Shown here: positions 30,546 to 39,528 of the stretch, piece by piece
How the letters are laid out: every line of letters starts with the position of its first letter
How positions within the stretch are numbered: the first letter of the stretch is position 1
NCBI RefSeq assembly: GCF_004684095.1
Contig: NZ_SRII01000004.1
Coordinates: forward strand, 409,760-473,759
DNA length: 64,000 nucleotides
Source of the DNA: Hymenobacter sp. UV11
Lineage (GTDB): Bacteria > Bacteroidota > Bacteroidia > Cytophagales > Hymenobacteraceae
Reading direction: 5' to 3'
Notes under the pieces: generated by a model
The model's input: the letters and a program-made list of their open reading frames with translations, nothing else
Told to the model about the DNA's origin: nothing
Database searches by the model: none
Program-made: the position numbers and the translations under genes

Positions 30546-31052
30546 TTACTTCACCAGCACCAGCTTGTCGCGCAGGTTCTCGGGCACCTGGTCGATGGAG
30601 ACTACTTGCAGGCTGTTTGGGTTAGCTTCGGGTACTACCATTGCCCGCGATTGGGTGAGGGTGGCTTGCATGGCTTGCTGGTCGAGGCGATACATGGCGC
30701 CGGTGGCGGGGTCTACGATGAGCAGCCCAATGATGCCGCCGAAGAGAATGTTGCCGAAATACCAGCCGTTAACGCTGGTGCCGAGCGCCGCCGTTTTGGT
30801 GTCGTAGCCGGGCATCGAGAAATTGACCGTGTAGTGCTCGCCCGCAAAAAAGCCCGCCCCCGATTTGAGGCTGGTATTAATGGGCGTCACGCCCGTAAAC
30901 ACCTCCTGGCCGTGGCTATTGACAATGCTCACGGTGGCCCCGATGGGCGAGCTGGCAATGGCCACGGGCCAGCTGCTGTGGCTGACAATGGAAGCGCAGG
31001 AGCTGAGTAGCAGGCCGCTAGCTGCCAGAAAAGAAGGTAAAAGTGCTTTCAT
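30546..31052 (-). CDS. PEGA-like outer-membrane lipoprotein of unknown function
   Basis: This is a 168-residue lipoprotein with lipobox LSSC near residue 19. Residues about 30-85 look like a PEGA-type beta domain (ASSPIGATVSIVNSHGQEVF and TGVTPINTSLKSG). A Gly-rich hydrophobic stretch follows (YFGNILFGGIIGLLIVDPATGAMYRL), a pattern seen in small envelope lipoproteins of many bacteria. The C-terminal part is mostly charged and polar. The role is unknown. About 200 bases of AT-rich DNA separate its start from the divergent next gene. Confidence 0.72.
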   Translation of the reverse strand: MKALLPSFLAASGLLLSSCASIVSHSSWPVAIASSPIGATVSIVNSHGQEVFTGVTPINTSLKSGAGFFAGEHYTVNFSMPGYDTKTAALGTSVNGWYFGNILFGGIIGLLIVDPATGAMYRLDQQAMQATLTQSRAMVVPEANPNSLQVVSIDQVPENLRDKLVLVK

Positions 31053-31252
31053 CAGAAAAAGGTAAAAAAGAAAGAAGTTGTTTAAAATTTCAAATATTTA
31101 TGAGTTTAGATTGAACAGGCAAAACTATGAACTAATTGTGAAAAGAAAAAGCCTGTTATCCTATCTTTTTGATGAAGTTCGGCTGCATTGTCACCTGGGC
31201 AGTATTTTCGTAGTCCCGTAGCCTGAAGGGGGTAGGGATTTTATATTTTATA
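31053..31252. other. AT-rich divergent intergenic region
   Basis: This 200-base gap between two divergent genes is clearly more AT-rich than its neighbours and must hold both promoters. No consensus -7 element could be assigned with confidence, and no hairpin stands out. Confidence 0.5.
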
Positions 31253-32089
31253 ATGAAGAACTATTTATTGCTGGCGGGCCTATTGGGTCTAGCTAGCGTG
31301 AGTCGGGCGCAGGTGGCACCGCCGGTTACTACCCCCACAACTACCCTAGCCGGTGTGCCGATTACCCCCCGCGACCACGGTGCCGTGTACCTCAACTGGA
31401 GCTATAACCGCGACTGGTACACCAAATCGGATATTCGGTTTAAGAACGATAAGTCGGATGACTACGACTTCACCTTTCACGATGCGGTAGCCCACGACCA
31501 CCCCAGCATGAGCGACTTCTGGAAGCTGGACAACCTGACCGTGCCGCAGTATGACCTCACGGTGGGCTACATGTTCCACGACAAGCACGACCTGGGCATC
31601 GAGGTTAGCTGGAACCACCTCAAGTACGTGGTCGATGACTTCCAGACCATGCGCGTATCGGGCCAGATTCGGGGCTACAAGTTCGACCGCGACACCCTGG
31701 TAACGCCCGACTTCGTGCACTTGCAGCACACCAACGGCAACAACTACCTGATGGCCAACTTGGTGAAGCGCTGGCAGCTGCGCGCCGGCCGCCACGTCAC
31801 GCTCAGCGCCATCGGCAAGGTGGGTGGCGGGCCCATGATTTCATACACCATCTCGTCCATCTTCACCAGCCACGCCGAGGGGCCGTTTCACTACGAAGGC
31901 TGGGTGGCCGGGGCCAGCGGCGGCCTGCGCCTGGAGCTGTATAAGTACTTCTTCCTAAGCTCCGACTTCCAGGGCGCCTACGCCCGCTACACCAACAGCT
32001 ACATCGGCGCCGACCGCCTGGGCCGCGTTACGCACCAGTTCGGCTCGGCCCAGTGGCTGTACGGGTTCGGGTTTATGGTGCCGTTGTAA
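31253..32089 (+). CDS. Outer-membrane beta-barrel protein, unknown role
   Basis: This is a 278-residue exported protein with signal MKNYLLLAGLLGLASVSRAQ. The mature part alternates polar and hydrophobic residues with many aromatics and ends GSAQWLYGFGFMVPL, as in small outer-membrane barrels. It contains many Asp and His residues (YDFTFHDAVAHDHPSMSD), which might bind metal, but this is only a composition remark. I recognise no named family. It is a single gene followed by a family-1 inverted repeat. Confidence 0.7.
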   Translation: MKNYLLLAGLLGLASVSRAQVAPPVTTPTTTLAGVPITPRDHGAVYLNWSYNRDWYTKSDIRFKNDKSDDYDFTFHDAVAHDHPSMSDFWKLDNLTVPQYDLTVGYMFHDKHDLGIEVSWNHLKYVVDDFQTMRVSGQIRGYKFDRDTLVTPDFVHLQHTNGNNYLMANLVKRWQLRAGRHVTLSAIGKVGGGPMISYTISSIFTSHAEGPFHYEGWVAGASGGLRLELYKYFFLSSDFQGAYARYTNSYIGADRLGRVTHQFGSAQWLYGFGFMVPL

Positions 32090-32095
32090 AACTCG

Positions 32096-32209
32096 TTTGT
32101 CATTGCGAGCGCAACGAAGTGAAGCGCGGCAATCGCCCCAGAACGATACCCAAAAGAGTCGTTCCGGGGCGATTGCTGCGCTTCACTTCGTTGCGCTCGC
32201 AATGACAAA
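32096..32209. repeat. REP-like inverted repeat, family 1 (copy A)
   Basis: Arms of about 49 bases begin TTTGTCATTGCGAGCGCAAC and are nearly perfect complements around a short centre. The element sits between convergent genes (barrel protein and DUF1501 protein). Related copies lie at 33473-33566, 36739-36785 and 53951-54063. Confidence 0.92.
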
Positions 32210-32217
32210 TGGCGTGA

Positions 32218-33444
32218 CTAAACCAATCCCGCTAGCTTCTCTACCCCCGGCCCGAGCACGAGTTGGCCGTCGGCCCCGAGCCAATCGGTGAGGATGCTGG
32301 CGTAGAGGCTGCGGAAGTCGAGCTGGTAGCGCAGGTCGCCCTGGTCGAGGTCGGCGAGGCTGGCGGGCTGGTTGAGCAGGCCGGGCTTGCGCAGCGCGCC
32401 GCTGAGTAGGAACACGTTGTTGGCGGTGCCGTGGTCGGTGCCATTGCTGGCATTCTGGCCCACGCGCCGGCCAAACTCGCTGAAAACCATCACCAGCGTG
32501 TTGTTCCACTCGTTGTGTTGTTGCAGGTCGGCGGCCAGCGCGGCGAGGCCATTCGAAAGCTCACCGAGCAGGCGGCCCTGCTGCTCGTGCTGCCGCACAT
32601 GGGTATCGAAACCACTGAGGGCCAGGTAGTACACCCGCGACTCGACGCCCGAGGTAATCAGCTCGGCGGTGGTTTTTAGGTTGTGCCCAAAGTCGGTGTT
32701 CGGGTAAGCGCCCGCGCTGGTGTAGATTTTCGATTTCTCGTAGAGATAGTCAGCCGACGACGCCGTTTCGGCCAGCGTCTTATACAGGTAGTCCAGCTCC
32801 GAGCCGGCCGGCCCTACCCACTTCTCTTGGCTCAAGGCGTTGAGGTAGCGGCTCTGGGTGAGCTGGTGAAACTTGCCGGGATTCTTGAGGGCCAGGCCAT
32901 TGCGCTGGGCACCTTTCAGGGCCAGGCTCAGCGTGTCGTCGATTTCGAGGGCCTGGTAGGCGGGGGCGCCGCCGGCGCAAGTACTGTCGAGGTAGCGGCC
33001 CAGCCAGCCGGTGCTCAGCAGCTGCTCCGAGCCCGAACCGGTCTGCCAGATATCCATCGAGCGGAAGTGCGAGCGGTCGGGGTTGGGGTAACCCACGGCG
33101 TTGCAAATCGCCACTTGGCCCTGGTCATACAAGCCTTTCAGCCCCTTCATTGCCGGGTGTAGGGCCAGCTCATCGCCGAGGGGTAGGAGGCCATCGGCCG
33201 CCCGGAGCGCCAGCGTGGGCCGGGCCTTGTAATACAAGTCGTTGCGATACGGCACGAGGGTATTGAGGCCGTCGTTGCCGCCGCCCAGCTGCACCACTAT
33301 CAGGCGCTTGGCCGCCCCACCGGGCGCGTCGCGCAGGCGGGCCGCCAGCTGGTTTTCGGGCCGGTCGAGGGCGTGCAAAAACTTGGGCACCAGCAACAGG
33401 GTGCTGGCCAGGGCGGAGGACTGAATGAATTGGCGGCGTTGCAT
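32218..33444 (-). CDS. DUF1501 domain protein
   Basis: This is a 408-residue protein of the DUF1501 family, distantly related to the sulfatase/alkaline phosphatase fold. The N-terminus RRQFIQSSALASTLLLVP is a Tat-like export signal. Family landmarks are LIVVQLGGGNDGLNTLVPY, LALHPAMKGLKGLYDQGQVAI, and near the end VMVFSEFGRRVGQNASNGTDHG. In many Bacteroidota it is paired with a DUF1800 gene, which is the case here (upstream on the same strand). The function is unknown. Confidence 0.93.
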   Translation of the reverse strand: MQRRQFIQSSALASTLLLVPKFLHALDRPENQLAARLRDAPGGAAKRLIVVQLGGGNDGLNTLVPYRNDLYYKARPTLALRAADGLLPLGDELALHPAMKGLKGLYDQGQVAICNAVGYPNPDRSHFRSMDIWQTGSGSEQLLSTGWLGRYLDSTCAGGAPAYQALEIDDTLSLALKGAQRNGLALKNPGKFHQLTQSRYLNALSQEKWVGPAGSELDYLYKTLAETASSADYLYEKSKIYTSAGAYPNTDFGHNLKTTAELITSGVESRVYYLALSGFDTHVRQHEQQGRLLGELSNGLAALAADLQQHNEWNNTLVMVFSEFGRRVGQNASNGTDHGTANNVFLLSGALRKPGLLNQPASLADLDQGDLRYQLDFRSLYASILTDWLGADGQLVLGPGVEKLAGLV

Positions 33445-33472
33445 AGGATAAGATATTATAGTTTTTAAAACG

Positions 33473-33566
33473 GTTGTCCTTGCGAGCGCAGCGCGGCAAT
33501 CGCACCCGAACGATACCCAAACGACTTGTTCTGGGGCGATTGCCGCGCTGCGCTCGCAAGGACAAC
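33473..33566. repeat. REP-like inverted repeat, family 1 (copy B)
   Basis: The arms GTTGTCCTTGCGAGCGCAGC... (33473-33508) and complement (33532-33566) lie between two genes on the same strand (DUF1800 then DUF1501). The core GCGAGCGCAGCGCGGCAATCGC is shared with copy A apart from an internal deletion. Confidence 0.9.
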
Positions 33567-33592
33567 TGGCGTGGCTAAGCGCTAAGCTGTCT

Positions 33593-35203
33593 TTACGCCA
33601 GCTGATATTCCGGCAAGCTCAACAGGCTCACCAGCGTGTTTTTTAGCCGCTCTTCGGGGGTAGCGGCCTTGGCGGCGGCTTGCTGCACCAGGGCCAGGTT
33701 TTCGGGGCGCAAAGGGCTTTGCAGCAGAAAACCAGCCAGCAGCTGCGGTTGCTGCGCGGGCGGCGCGGCGCCCAGCAGTTGCTGAATAGGTCCCAGCGGC
33801 AGGTGCGTGGTTTCGGTATTCTTCACCAGCCGCTCCTTACCCGTGGTCTGGGGCGTGATGTCGTTTTCGTCGTCTTTGAGGCGCAGCGCAAACTCGGCGT
33901 TTCTGAACAAGATGCTCGGCAGCTGCAAGCGCAGCAGCAGCGACGACGAGTCTATCCAGGCCCTACCCCCCGGCCAGCCGGCCACGTTGGGCGGCATGAA
34001 CAGCGTCTGGCCCAGCGCTTTCTGGTAGCCCAGCAGCTGCTTGTCGTTGTCTACCTTCAGGTTGAGCGTGCGGCGCAGGCCCGCCACCAGCGCCACCGGC
34101 GACTTGATGAGGCTGCCCATATTGGCCGGGGCGTAGAACCAGTCGGCCGAAAACAGGCGCTCCAGCAGGTCGCTCACGTCGTAACCGCTCTGGCGGAAAG
34201 CCACGGCCAGCGGCGCGATGTGGGCCGGGTCGGGCACGTCGTTCACGAAGAAGCGGTACAGCTTCGTCACCAAAAACGTACTCGCCGCCGGTTGTTGCAT
34301 AATGATGCGCAGCGCGTCGGCCCCGCCAAAATTACCGGTCTGGCCCAGCAAGGTTTTGCTACCTGCATCGTGCTGGCGCTCCTTAAATACGAAGCGGCTC
34401 TGCCCATCGTAGCCCCACCCAGTGAAGGCGCGGGCGGCTTCCTTCACGTCGGTTTCGGTGTAGTTGCCGCGGCCCAGCGTGAACAATTCCATCACCTCGC
34501 GGGCGAAGTTTTCGTTGGGGTGCTCCTTGCGGTTTTGCTGGTTATTCAGAAATTGTAGCATGGCCGGTTCTTGGCTCACGGCCAGCAGCAGGTCGGGAAA
34601 CTTGCCCAGTGCGTGCTCCCGAATGGTGTTGAGCAGCGCCAGCGAGTCGTCGGGCCGGCGCGTGCGGCAGGCAAAGTGCCCGTGCCAAAACAGCGCTACC
34701 TTCTCGCGCAGCTGGCCGGGCGAGGTGGTCATTTTAGCCATCCAAGCCGTGCTCATGCCAATAAAAGCGTCCCGAATGCCCATATTCTGCATTTTGCGCT
34801 GCTCGGGTGTGAGGTCGGCACGGCGCAGCTGTGGCAAGCCCTGGCGGCGGGTGGCCAGCATGGAGCGCGGCCGTAGCGCGTCTACGGCTGCCAAGGGGGG
34901 GGTAGGGCCGGCCGGATTAGCAGTGCCCGGCTGGGCCGAGCTGGCGGGCGCGGGCGGCGCGGCGGCCGGCCCCGCCGCCATGCCGCCCGGCGGGGGGGTA
35001 GGCGCCCCGGCCGGCACGGCCATCACCGCCCCCATAGGGTCTTGGAAAGCAGCCAGCGAAGAGCTGGGAATGGGCTCGTAGGCGCGGGCCTCGTGCAGAA
35101 GCTGGCGCAAGACCTTGCTGGGGCTGAGGTTGGCGGCCACATCCTGCGGGCGTGGCCCAAAGCCGGCCCGCCAATACAAATGCTGGAGCTGCTGTGCGTT
35201 CAT
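33593..35203 (-). CDS. DUF1800 domain protein
   Basis: The protein has 536 residues from the ATG at 35203 (MNAQQLQHLYWRAGFGPRP), which matches family N-termini; an upstream GTG at 35227 is possible but less likely. DUF1800 features include LREKVALFWHGHFACRT, ENFAREVMELFTLGRGNYTETDVKEAARAFTGW and VTKLYRFFVNDV. A Pro/Ala-rich stretch at about residues 60-110 is a poorly conserved insert. It is paired with the DUF1501 gene 149 bases downstream. No signal peptide is evident. The function is unknown. Confidence 0.92.
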   Translation of the reverse strand: MNAQQLQHLYWRAGFGPRPQDVAANLSPSKVLRQLLHEARAYEPIPSSSLAAFQDPMGAVMAVPAGAPTPPPGGMAAGPAAAPPAPASSAQPGTANPAGPTPPLAAVDALRPRSMLATRRQGLPQLRRADLTPEQRKMQNMGIRDAFIGMSTAWMAKMTTSPGQLREKVALFWHGHFACRTRRPDDSLALLNTIREHALGKFPDLLLAVSQEPAMLQFLNNQQNRKEHPNENFAREVMELFTLGRGNYTETDVKEAARAFTGWGYDGQSRFVFKERQHDAGSKTLLGQTGNFGGADALRIIMQQPAASTFLVTKLYRFFVNDVPDPAHIAPLAVAFRQSGYDVSDLLERLFSADWFYAPANMGSLIKSPVALVAGLRRTLNLKVDNDKQLLGYQKALGQTLFMPPNVAGWPGGRAWIDSSSLLLRLQLPSILFRNAEFALRLKDDENDITPQTTGKERLVKNTETTHLPLGPIQQLLGAAPPAQQPQLLAGFLLQSPLRPENLALVQQAAAKAATPEERLKNTLVSLLSLPEYQLA

Positions 35204-35326
35204 GGCCGTTGGATGACGAAAAGGCACGGGGGTTTAATGCGCAGTGGCGCAATGGCCGCGTTACAGCAGGTATCAGTTGACCTTCAACTATTTTAACGCG
35301 GTTGCGAGGGCAGTTTGTAGGCCGGG

Positions 35327-35415
35327 TAGTAGCGCGAACTTTGTAATTCGCGTCTCCGCGCCGTTAAAGCCAACCAAACCGTGCGGGGACGCGAACTACA
35401 AAGTTCGCGCTACTA
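35327..35415. repeat. Inverted repeat, family 2 (copy 2)
   Basis: The same arms as at 12989-13075 (AGTAGCGCGAACTTTGTA... ) with a few differences that are mostly on the left arm. It lies between the divergent DUF1800 and retropepsin-like genes. Confidence 0.88.
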
Positions 35416-35486
35416 GCCACTGACCCTGAAACCGCGCTAGGTGTGCGTGGATACCTGGCCAGGGCAATGCTTTTACAGTTATTCTT

Positions 35487-36740
35487 ATGCGTCGTTTTTT
35501 AGCTATCGTGTTGTTATTTCTGGCCGCCGCTGGAGCCACCCAGGCGCAGTCGGCCACTGGCATCCCGGCTCTCGACCAGCTGGTAGTAGCCCTCGATAGC
35601 GGCTCCGTAGCACCCGTGCGACCCTACCTTACCTCCGAAACCCGCGTGGGTAGCCTGCCACCGGCCTACACGGCGCGGATACTGGCGCAACTCGTGCCGC
35701 AGTTTGGGCCGGTCGAGGGCTTGCGCGTGGTGCGCCAAGAGCCGGCCGGGGCCAACACGCGCTACGTATGCGCCATCGCCCAGCACGGGGCCGAGCAGGC
35801 GTGCGACTTCGTGCTGACGCTCGCCGGCCAGTTTGCCGAATTGAACCTGGCGCCGCCCGGCGTCCGGAAGCTGGGTAATACCCTTGGCCCGCAAGACCTT
35901 ACTACGCCGCCCAGCGCAGATGCTCCTATGCGGCTGGCGCACGGCCTCATCCTGGTCGAAGCCGAAGTAGATGGCCGGCGCGGCGCGTTTCTGCTCGATT
36001 CGGGCGCGCCGGCGCTGGTGCTTAATCAGCGCGAGTTTCCGGCCCCGGCCACCGAAGCGCCGCCGGCCGCGAGCAGTGGGCAGGGCGTGAATGGGCGCCT
36101 GGCCGGCGCGTCGTACCACCTCACCCAAAGCTTCAATTGGCAGGGTATCAGCTTTACCAATAAAGAAGTGCCTACCCTTGACCTGGCCAGCCTCGAAGGC
36201 CGGCTGGGGGCCGCGCCGCTGCTGGGTATCATCGGCTACAACGTGTTCAGCCAGTATGCCCTTACCCTCGACTACCGCGGCGGGCGGGTGCTGCTGCGCC
36301 AGCCCGCCGCCGATGCGCCCGCCGCGCCTGCGCCGCTCCTGCGCGTGCCCTTCACGCTCAGCGGCCACCTGCCCGTGGTGGCGCTCACGGTGGCCGGCCA
36401 GACCTTCGAGGTAGCCGTGGACTGCGGTGCCCAAACCAACCTGCTCGACCAGCAGTATGCGGCTACCCTGGCGCCGCAGCTGCGCCAGCCCGCTACCAGC
36501 CGCGTGAGCGGGGCCGATGCCGCCAGCCGCACCGTGGCCAGCGGCGAGCTGCGCGCCGTGCGCCTGGCCGGCGGTCCCTTGGTGTTTCGCCACCAGGAAA
36601 CGGTATTTGCCGATATCTCCCACCTCAACCAAAACCCGCGCCGCGCCCACTTGCAGGGTTTGGTGGGCTATCCCCTGCTTATCCAGTACCGCACTACCAT
36701 CGACTACGTCAATAAGCAACTGGAATTCAGGGAGTGGTAA
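35487..36740 (+). CDS. Exported retropepsin-like aspartic protease with two catalytic-type lobes
   Basis: This is a 417-residue protein with a signal peptide (about 1-20, ending TQAQ). Two retropepsin-like halves are visible. The first has AFLLDSGAPALVLN (Asp in DSG) at about residue 170. The second has FEVAVDCGAQTNLLD (Asp in DCG) at about residue 312, followed by ADISHLN and LQGLVGYPLL. The first about 130 residues form a separate domain of unknown type. A one-chain pair of lobes would mimic the pepsin dimer. Activity is inferred from the motifs only. Confidence 0.82.
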   Translation: MRRFLAIVLLFLAAAGATQAQSATGIPALDQLVVALDSGSVAPVRPYLTSETRVGSLPPAYTARILAQLVPQFGPVEGLRVVRQEPAGANTRYVCAIAQHGAEQACDFVLTLAGQFAELNLAPPGVRKLGNTLGPQDLTTPPSADAPMRLAHGLILVEAEVDGRRGAFLLDSGAPALVLNQREFPAPATEAPPAASSGQGVNGRLAGASYHLTQSFNWQGISFTNKEVPTLDLASLEGRLGAAPLLGIIGYNVFSQYALTLDYRGGRVLLRQPAADAPAAPAPLLRVPFTLSGHLPVVALTVAGQTFEVAVDCGAQTNLLDQQYAATLAPQLRQPATSRVSGADAASRTVASGELRAVRLAGGPLVFRHQETVFADISHLNQNPRRAHLQGLVGYPLLIQYRTTIDYVNKQLEFREW

Positions 36741-36785
36741 AGCGTTTGTCATGGCGAGCGCTGCGCTCGCCATGACAAACGCTTT
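36739..36785. repeat. Short family-1 palindrome (copy C), likely two-way terminator
   Basis: A perfect 22-bp stem AAAGCGTTTGTCATGGCGAG... with a 3-base loop, flanked by AAA and TTTT. It starts within the stop codon of the retropepsin-like gene and ends just before the stop of the opposing lamin-tail gene. It retains the GTCATxGCGAGCGC core of family 1. Confidence 0.9.
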
Positions 36786-36792
36786 TATTCTG

Positions 36793-39414
36793 CTACAGCC
36801 GGGCGCCCACCACCACTGTTTTCCGGTACTCGCGGCGCTCGCCGCCGCTGGGCCGAAACAGCTCCACGTGCACAATATAGTAGCCCACGGCGGCCTTGCG
36901 GCCATGCTCGTCGAGGCCATCCCACTGCACGAAGCCGGTGGTGGGCAGGCTCTCGTTGCGCAGCAGGCGGCGCGTGAGCTGGCCCAGGGCGTCGTATACC
37001 GTCACGGAGCCCACGTAGCCAGGCTGGTCGAGTTGGTAGTTGAGGGTCGTAAAGTCCTGCTGGCCATCGTCGTCGGGGGTAAATAGCTCGGGCACCATGC
37101 TCAGCTCCTGGCCGTTGCCCACTGCATCCTGTTCCTGCGAGTTGGGCCGGCCGGGCGTGGCGTAGCCCACCGCGCCCGCCGCCGAGTGGAAGTTGCTGGC
37201 CGCGCTCGGTCCCTGTGCCCGAATTCGCTCCAGCGATACTCCCGCCTGCGTGCTCAGCAGTGGCAACTGCTGGCTTTTATTATAGTCGTAATGGTCTAGC
37301 TCCGTGCTGGTTGAGCTGTAGAGGTACACCGAGCCGGCACTATTATCCAGGGCCGGAAAGCTGGCCATGGCCAGCAGCGCCGCCGGGTCGCTGCTGGTGG
37401 GGTACTGCGCCTGCAACGTGCCCGCATCCGAAGTCAGGGCCACCAGCTGGCCGGGTGCCAGTACGTAGGGCGCGCCGGGGCTGACCACGGCCGTGCCGCC
37501 GCCACCAGCCTTCTGAATACCTAGCTGATAGCCCTGCAGATTCACGTAGCGTGGCGAGCGGTTGAGGATTTCCACGAAATACACGCCGCCCGAAGTGTGG
37601 TTGAACAGCACCTCGTTCATTACCACGTCGCCGGGCTGGGCAGCTTCGGGCAGGGCCACGCCGGCCGCGGCCAGCGCGCCGCTGGCATTGCCCGCGCAAT
37701 CGGTGGCGCGGGCCACGGTCACGGTCAGCGGCTGGCTGGGCAGCAGCGCCGGGCTCACCGTCAGGTCCACAACTCGAAAATCGGGGGCTGCGGGCGCGGC
37801 GCGGCTCACGGTGGGGGTAGGGCCGGTGCTGCTGCGCAGCGCGTACAGCGCCGGGCTGGCTACTGCCGCGCTGTCCAATTTCTCCCCAAAATACAGCCGG
37901 ATGGTGCTGGGCGTGAGGGCTACGGCGCGCAGCAGGGTGGGCGGCGTGCGGTCGGGATTAGGGCCAGCCACGCTGTTGCGGCGGCCGGGCGTGCCGCCGC
38001 TGGGGTCCTGGCTGGCCTGCCAGTTGTCGGCGGCGCCGCAGTAGCTGGCGGGGTCGCGCATTTCGAGGGTCCAGCCGCCGTCTCGCTTGCGTAGGTCGCG
38101 GTACCAGGTGTCGGCGTAGGCTACTTCGAAGAGGGTAGCGCCGCTGCGCCCGCGCAGCACCAGCTGGTCGGCGGCGTTGGTGAGCGAGGGGAAGTTGCTG
38201 ACGCCGTACACCTTACCGTAGGCCGCAAACTGTGCCGCGCGGGTGCTGCCGCACACCACGGCGTACTGGCCGGGCAGCAGCTTGGCCGTGTCGGGCAGCA
38301 CGGCGGTGGTGGTGCTGCCCGGCTTCAGCAGGCGCACGCCGCGCAGGCTCAGCGTTTTAGTGGCGGTGTTATTGAAAATCTCGATAAATTCCGACGCCGG
38401 CAGGCCCACCACCGGCGTTTCATCGGCCATAATCTCCGTGATGAGCAGCTCGCCCACCTGCGGCGCCACCGGCACCCCGCCAAATGCCGCCGTGAGCGGC
38501 CCCACCGCCACATTGCCGTAGAGGTCGGCCAACTGCCGCACTTCCAGCGTGTTGACATTGGCAAAATCCTGCGCAAACGTGAGCCGTACCACCGCCGGGT
38601 TCAGGGCCGACACGGTGGCCGTGGCCGGCCCTACCCCCGTGGCCAGCCGGTAGCGGCCGGGGTCGGTGGCCGAGGCGGCGCCCACGGCTTCATTAAACAC
38701 CACGTCGAGCGTGCGGCTGTCCACGGCCGTGGCGCGCAGCAATAGCGGCGCGGTGGCGTCGGTGACCAGAAAGTCGTCGAAGTAAAAGTTCTTGCTATTG
38801 GCCGACGAGTAGAGCAGCGACACGCCCACCACGCTGCCGCGCTGGTGGGTATTGTCGAGGGGGGTAGCGGCCTCAGCCACGAAATTGCGGCCGCCCGTGA
38901 GGTCGCGCGCCAGCATCCACTGGCCTTGCAGCGAGCGCGTTACGCGCACCCGCACAAGATTGTTGGTGCTGGAAGCGAGCGTGCCATTCAGTCCATCAAT
39001 CACCAGTACCGGGCTGCGGGCCGAGTCTTTGCGGAAGAGGCTCACCTCGTCGTCGGTGCCGCCCAGGCGCACGAAGTAGCCTTTGGTGCTGGGGCTTTTG
39101 AGGTCGGGCTGCGAGGCCAGCAGCCACACGTCGGCCAGGTTGCTGGCCGAGGTTGCCAGCTTGATATTAGCCCAAAATTCCCAGGTGGTGCCGGTGCTAG
39201 CCTGGCAGGGCGTCACGAGCTGCAGCTGGGTGCCTGTGGTGGCTGGGCCGGCGCTTTGCAGCACCTCTTTGCTTACTACGAAGCTGCCCACATCGCCGGT
39301 CCAGGCCGGGTTTTGGGTGAAATTACCGTCGGCAAATGTTTCGGCGAGCTGGGCGCGGCTGGCCAGGGGTAGCAGAAGATAGAACGCAATTACTAAAAAG
39401 TATAACTGCTTCAT
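36793..39414 (-). CDS. Lamin-tail-domain surface protein with FlgD-like C-terminus
   Basis: This is an exported protein of about 873 residues. The ATG at 39414 gives MKQLYFLVIAFYLLLPLASRAQ, a good signal peptide; the frame from 39468 does not. A concanavalin-like N-terminal domain is likely. The lamin-tail domain at about 315-430 reads GELLITEIMAD and ASEFIEIFNNT. Ig-like segments follow (RAVALTPSTIRLYFGEKLDS). A second lamin-tail-like part has DVVMNEVLFNHTSGGVYFVEI. The end resembles FlgD/gliding-motility C-termini (VTVYDALGQLTRRLL, GYYIVHVEL), so it is probably a type IX secretion cargo or cell-surface adhesin. Confidence 0.85.
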   Translation of the reverse strand: MKQLYFLVIAFYLLLPLASRAQLAETFADGNFTQNPAWTGDVGSFVVSKEVLQSAGPATTGTQLQLVTPCQASTGTTWEFWANIKLATSASNLADVWLLASQPDLKSPSTKGYFVRLGGTDDEVSLFRKDSARSPVLVIDGLNGTLASSTNNLVRVRVTRSLQGQWMLARDLTGGRNFVAEAATPLDNTHQRGSVVGVSLLYSSANSKNFYFDDFLVTDATAPLLLRATAVDSRTLDVVFNEAVGAASATDPGRYRLATGVGPATATVSALNPAVVRLTFAQDFANVNTLEVRQLADLYGNVAVGPLTAAFGGVPVAPQVGELLITEIMADETPVVGLPASEFIEIFNNTATKTLSLRGVRLLKPGSTTTAVLPDTAKLLPGQYAVVCGSTRAAQFAAYGKVYGVSNFPSLTNAADQLVLRGRSGATLFEVAYADTWYRDLRKRDGGWTLEMRDPASYCGAADNWQASQDPSGGTPGRRNSVAGPNPDRTPPTLLRAVALTPSTIRLYFGEKLDSAAVASPALYALRSSTGPTPTVSRAAPAAPDFRVVDLTVSPALLPSQPLTVTVARATDCAGNASGALAAAGVALPEAAQPGDVVMNEVLFNHTSGGVYFVEILNRSPRYVNLQGYQLGIQKAGGGGTAVVSPGAPYVLAPGQLVALTSDAGTLQAQYPTSSDPAALLAMASFPALDNSAGSVYLYSSTSTELDHYDYNKSQQLPLLSTQAGVSLERIRAQGPSAASNFHSAAGAVGYATPGRPNSQEQDAVGNGQELSMVPELFTPDDDGQQDFTTLNYQLDQPGYVGSVTVYDALGQLTRRLLRNESLPTTGFVQWDGLDEHGRKAAVGYYIVHVELFRPSGGERREYRKTVVVGARL

Positions 39415-39528
39415 TAATGAATAGCTGAAATGTAGTTTAACTTCCAAGTAACGAATTTCTGCCGACATTTGCCCACTAGCGGCCGGCGCGAAGCCGTTCG
39501 CCTAACAAGCTGATTAACTGCTACCCTC

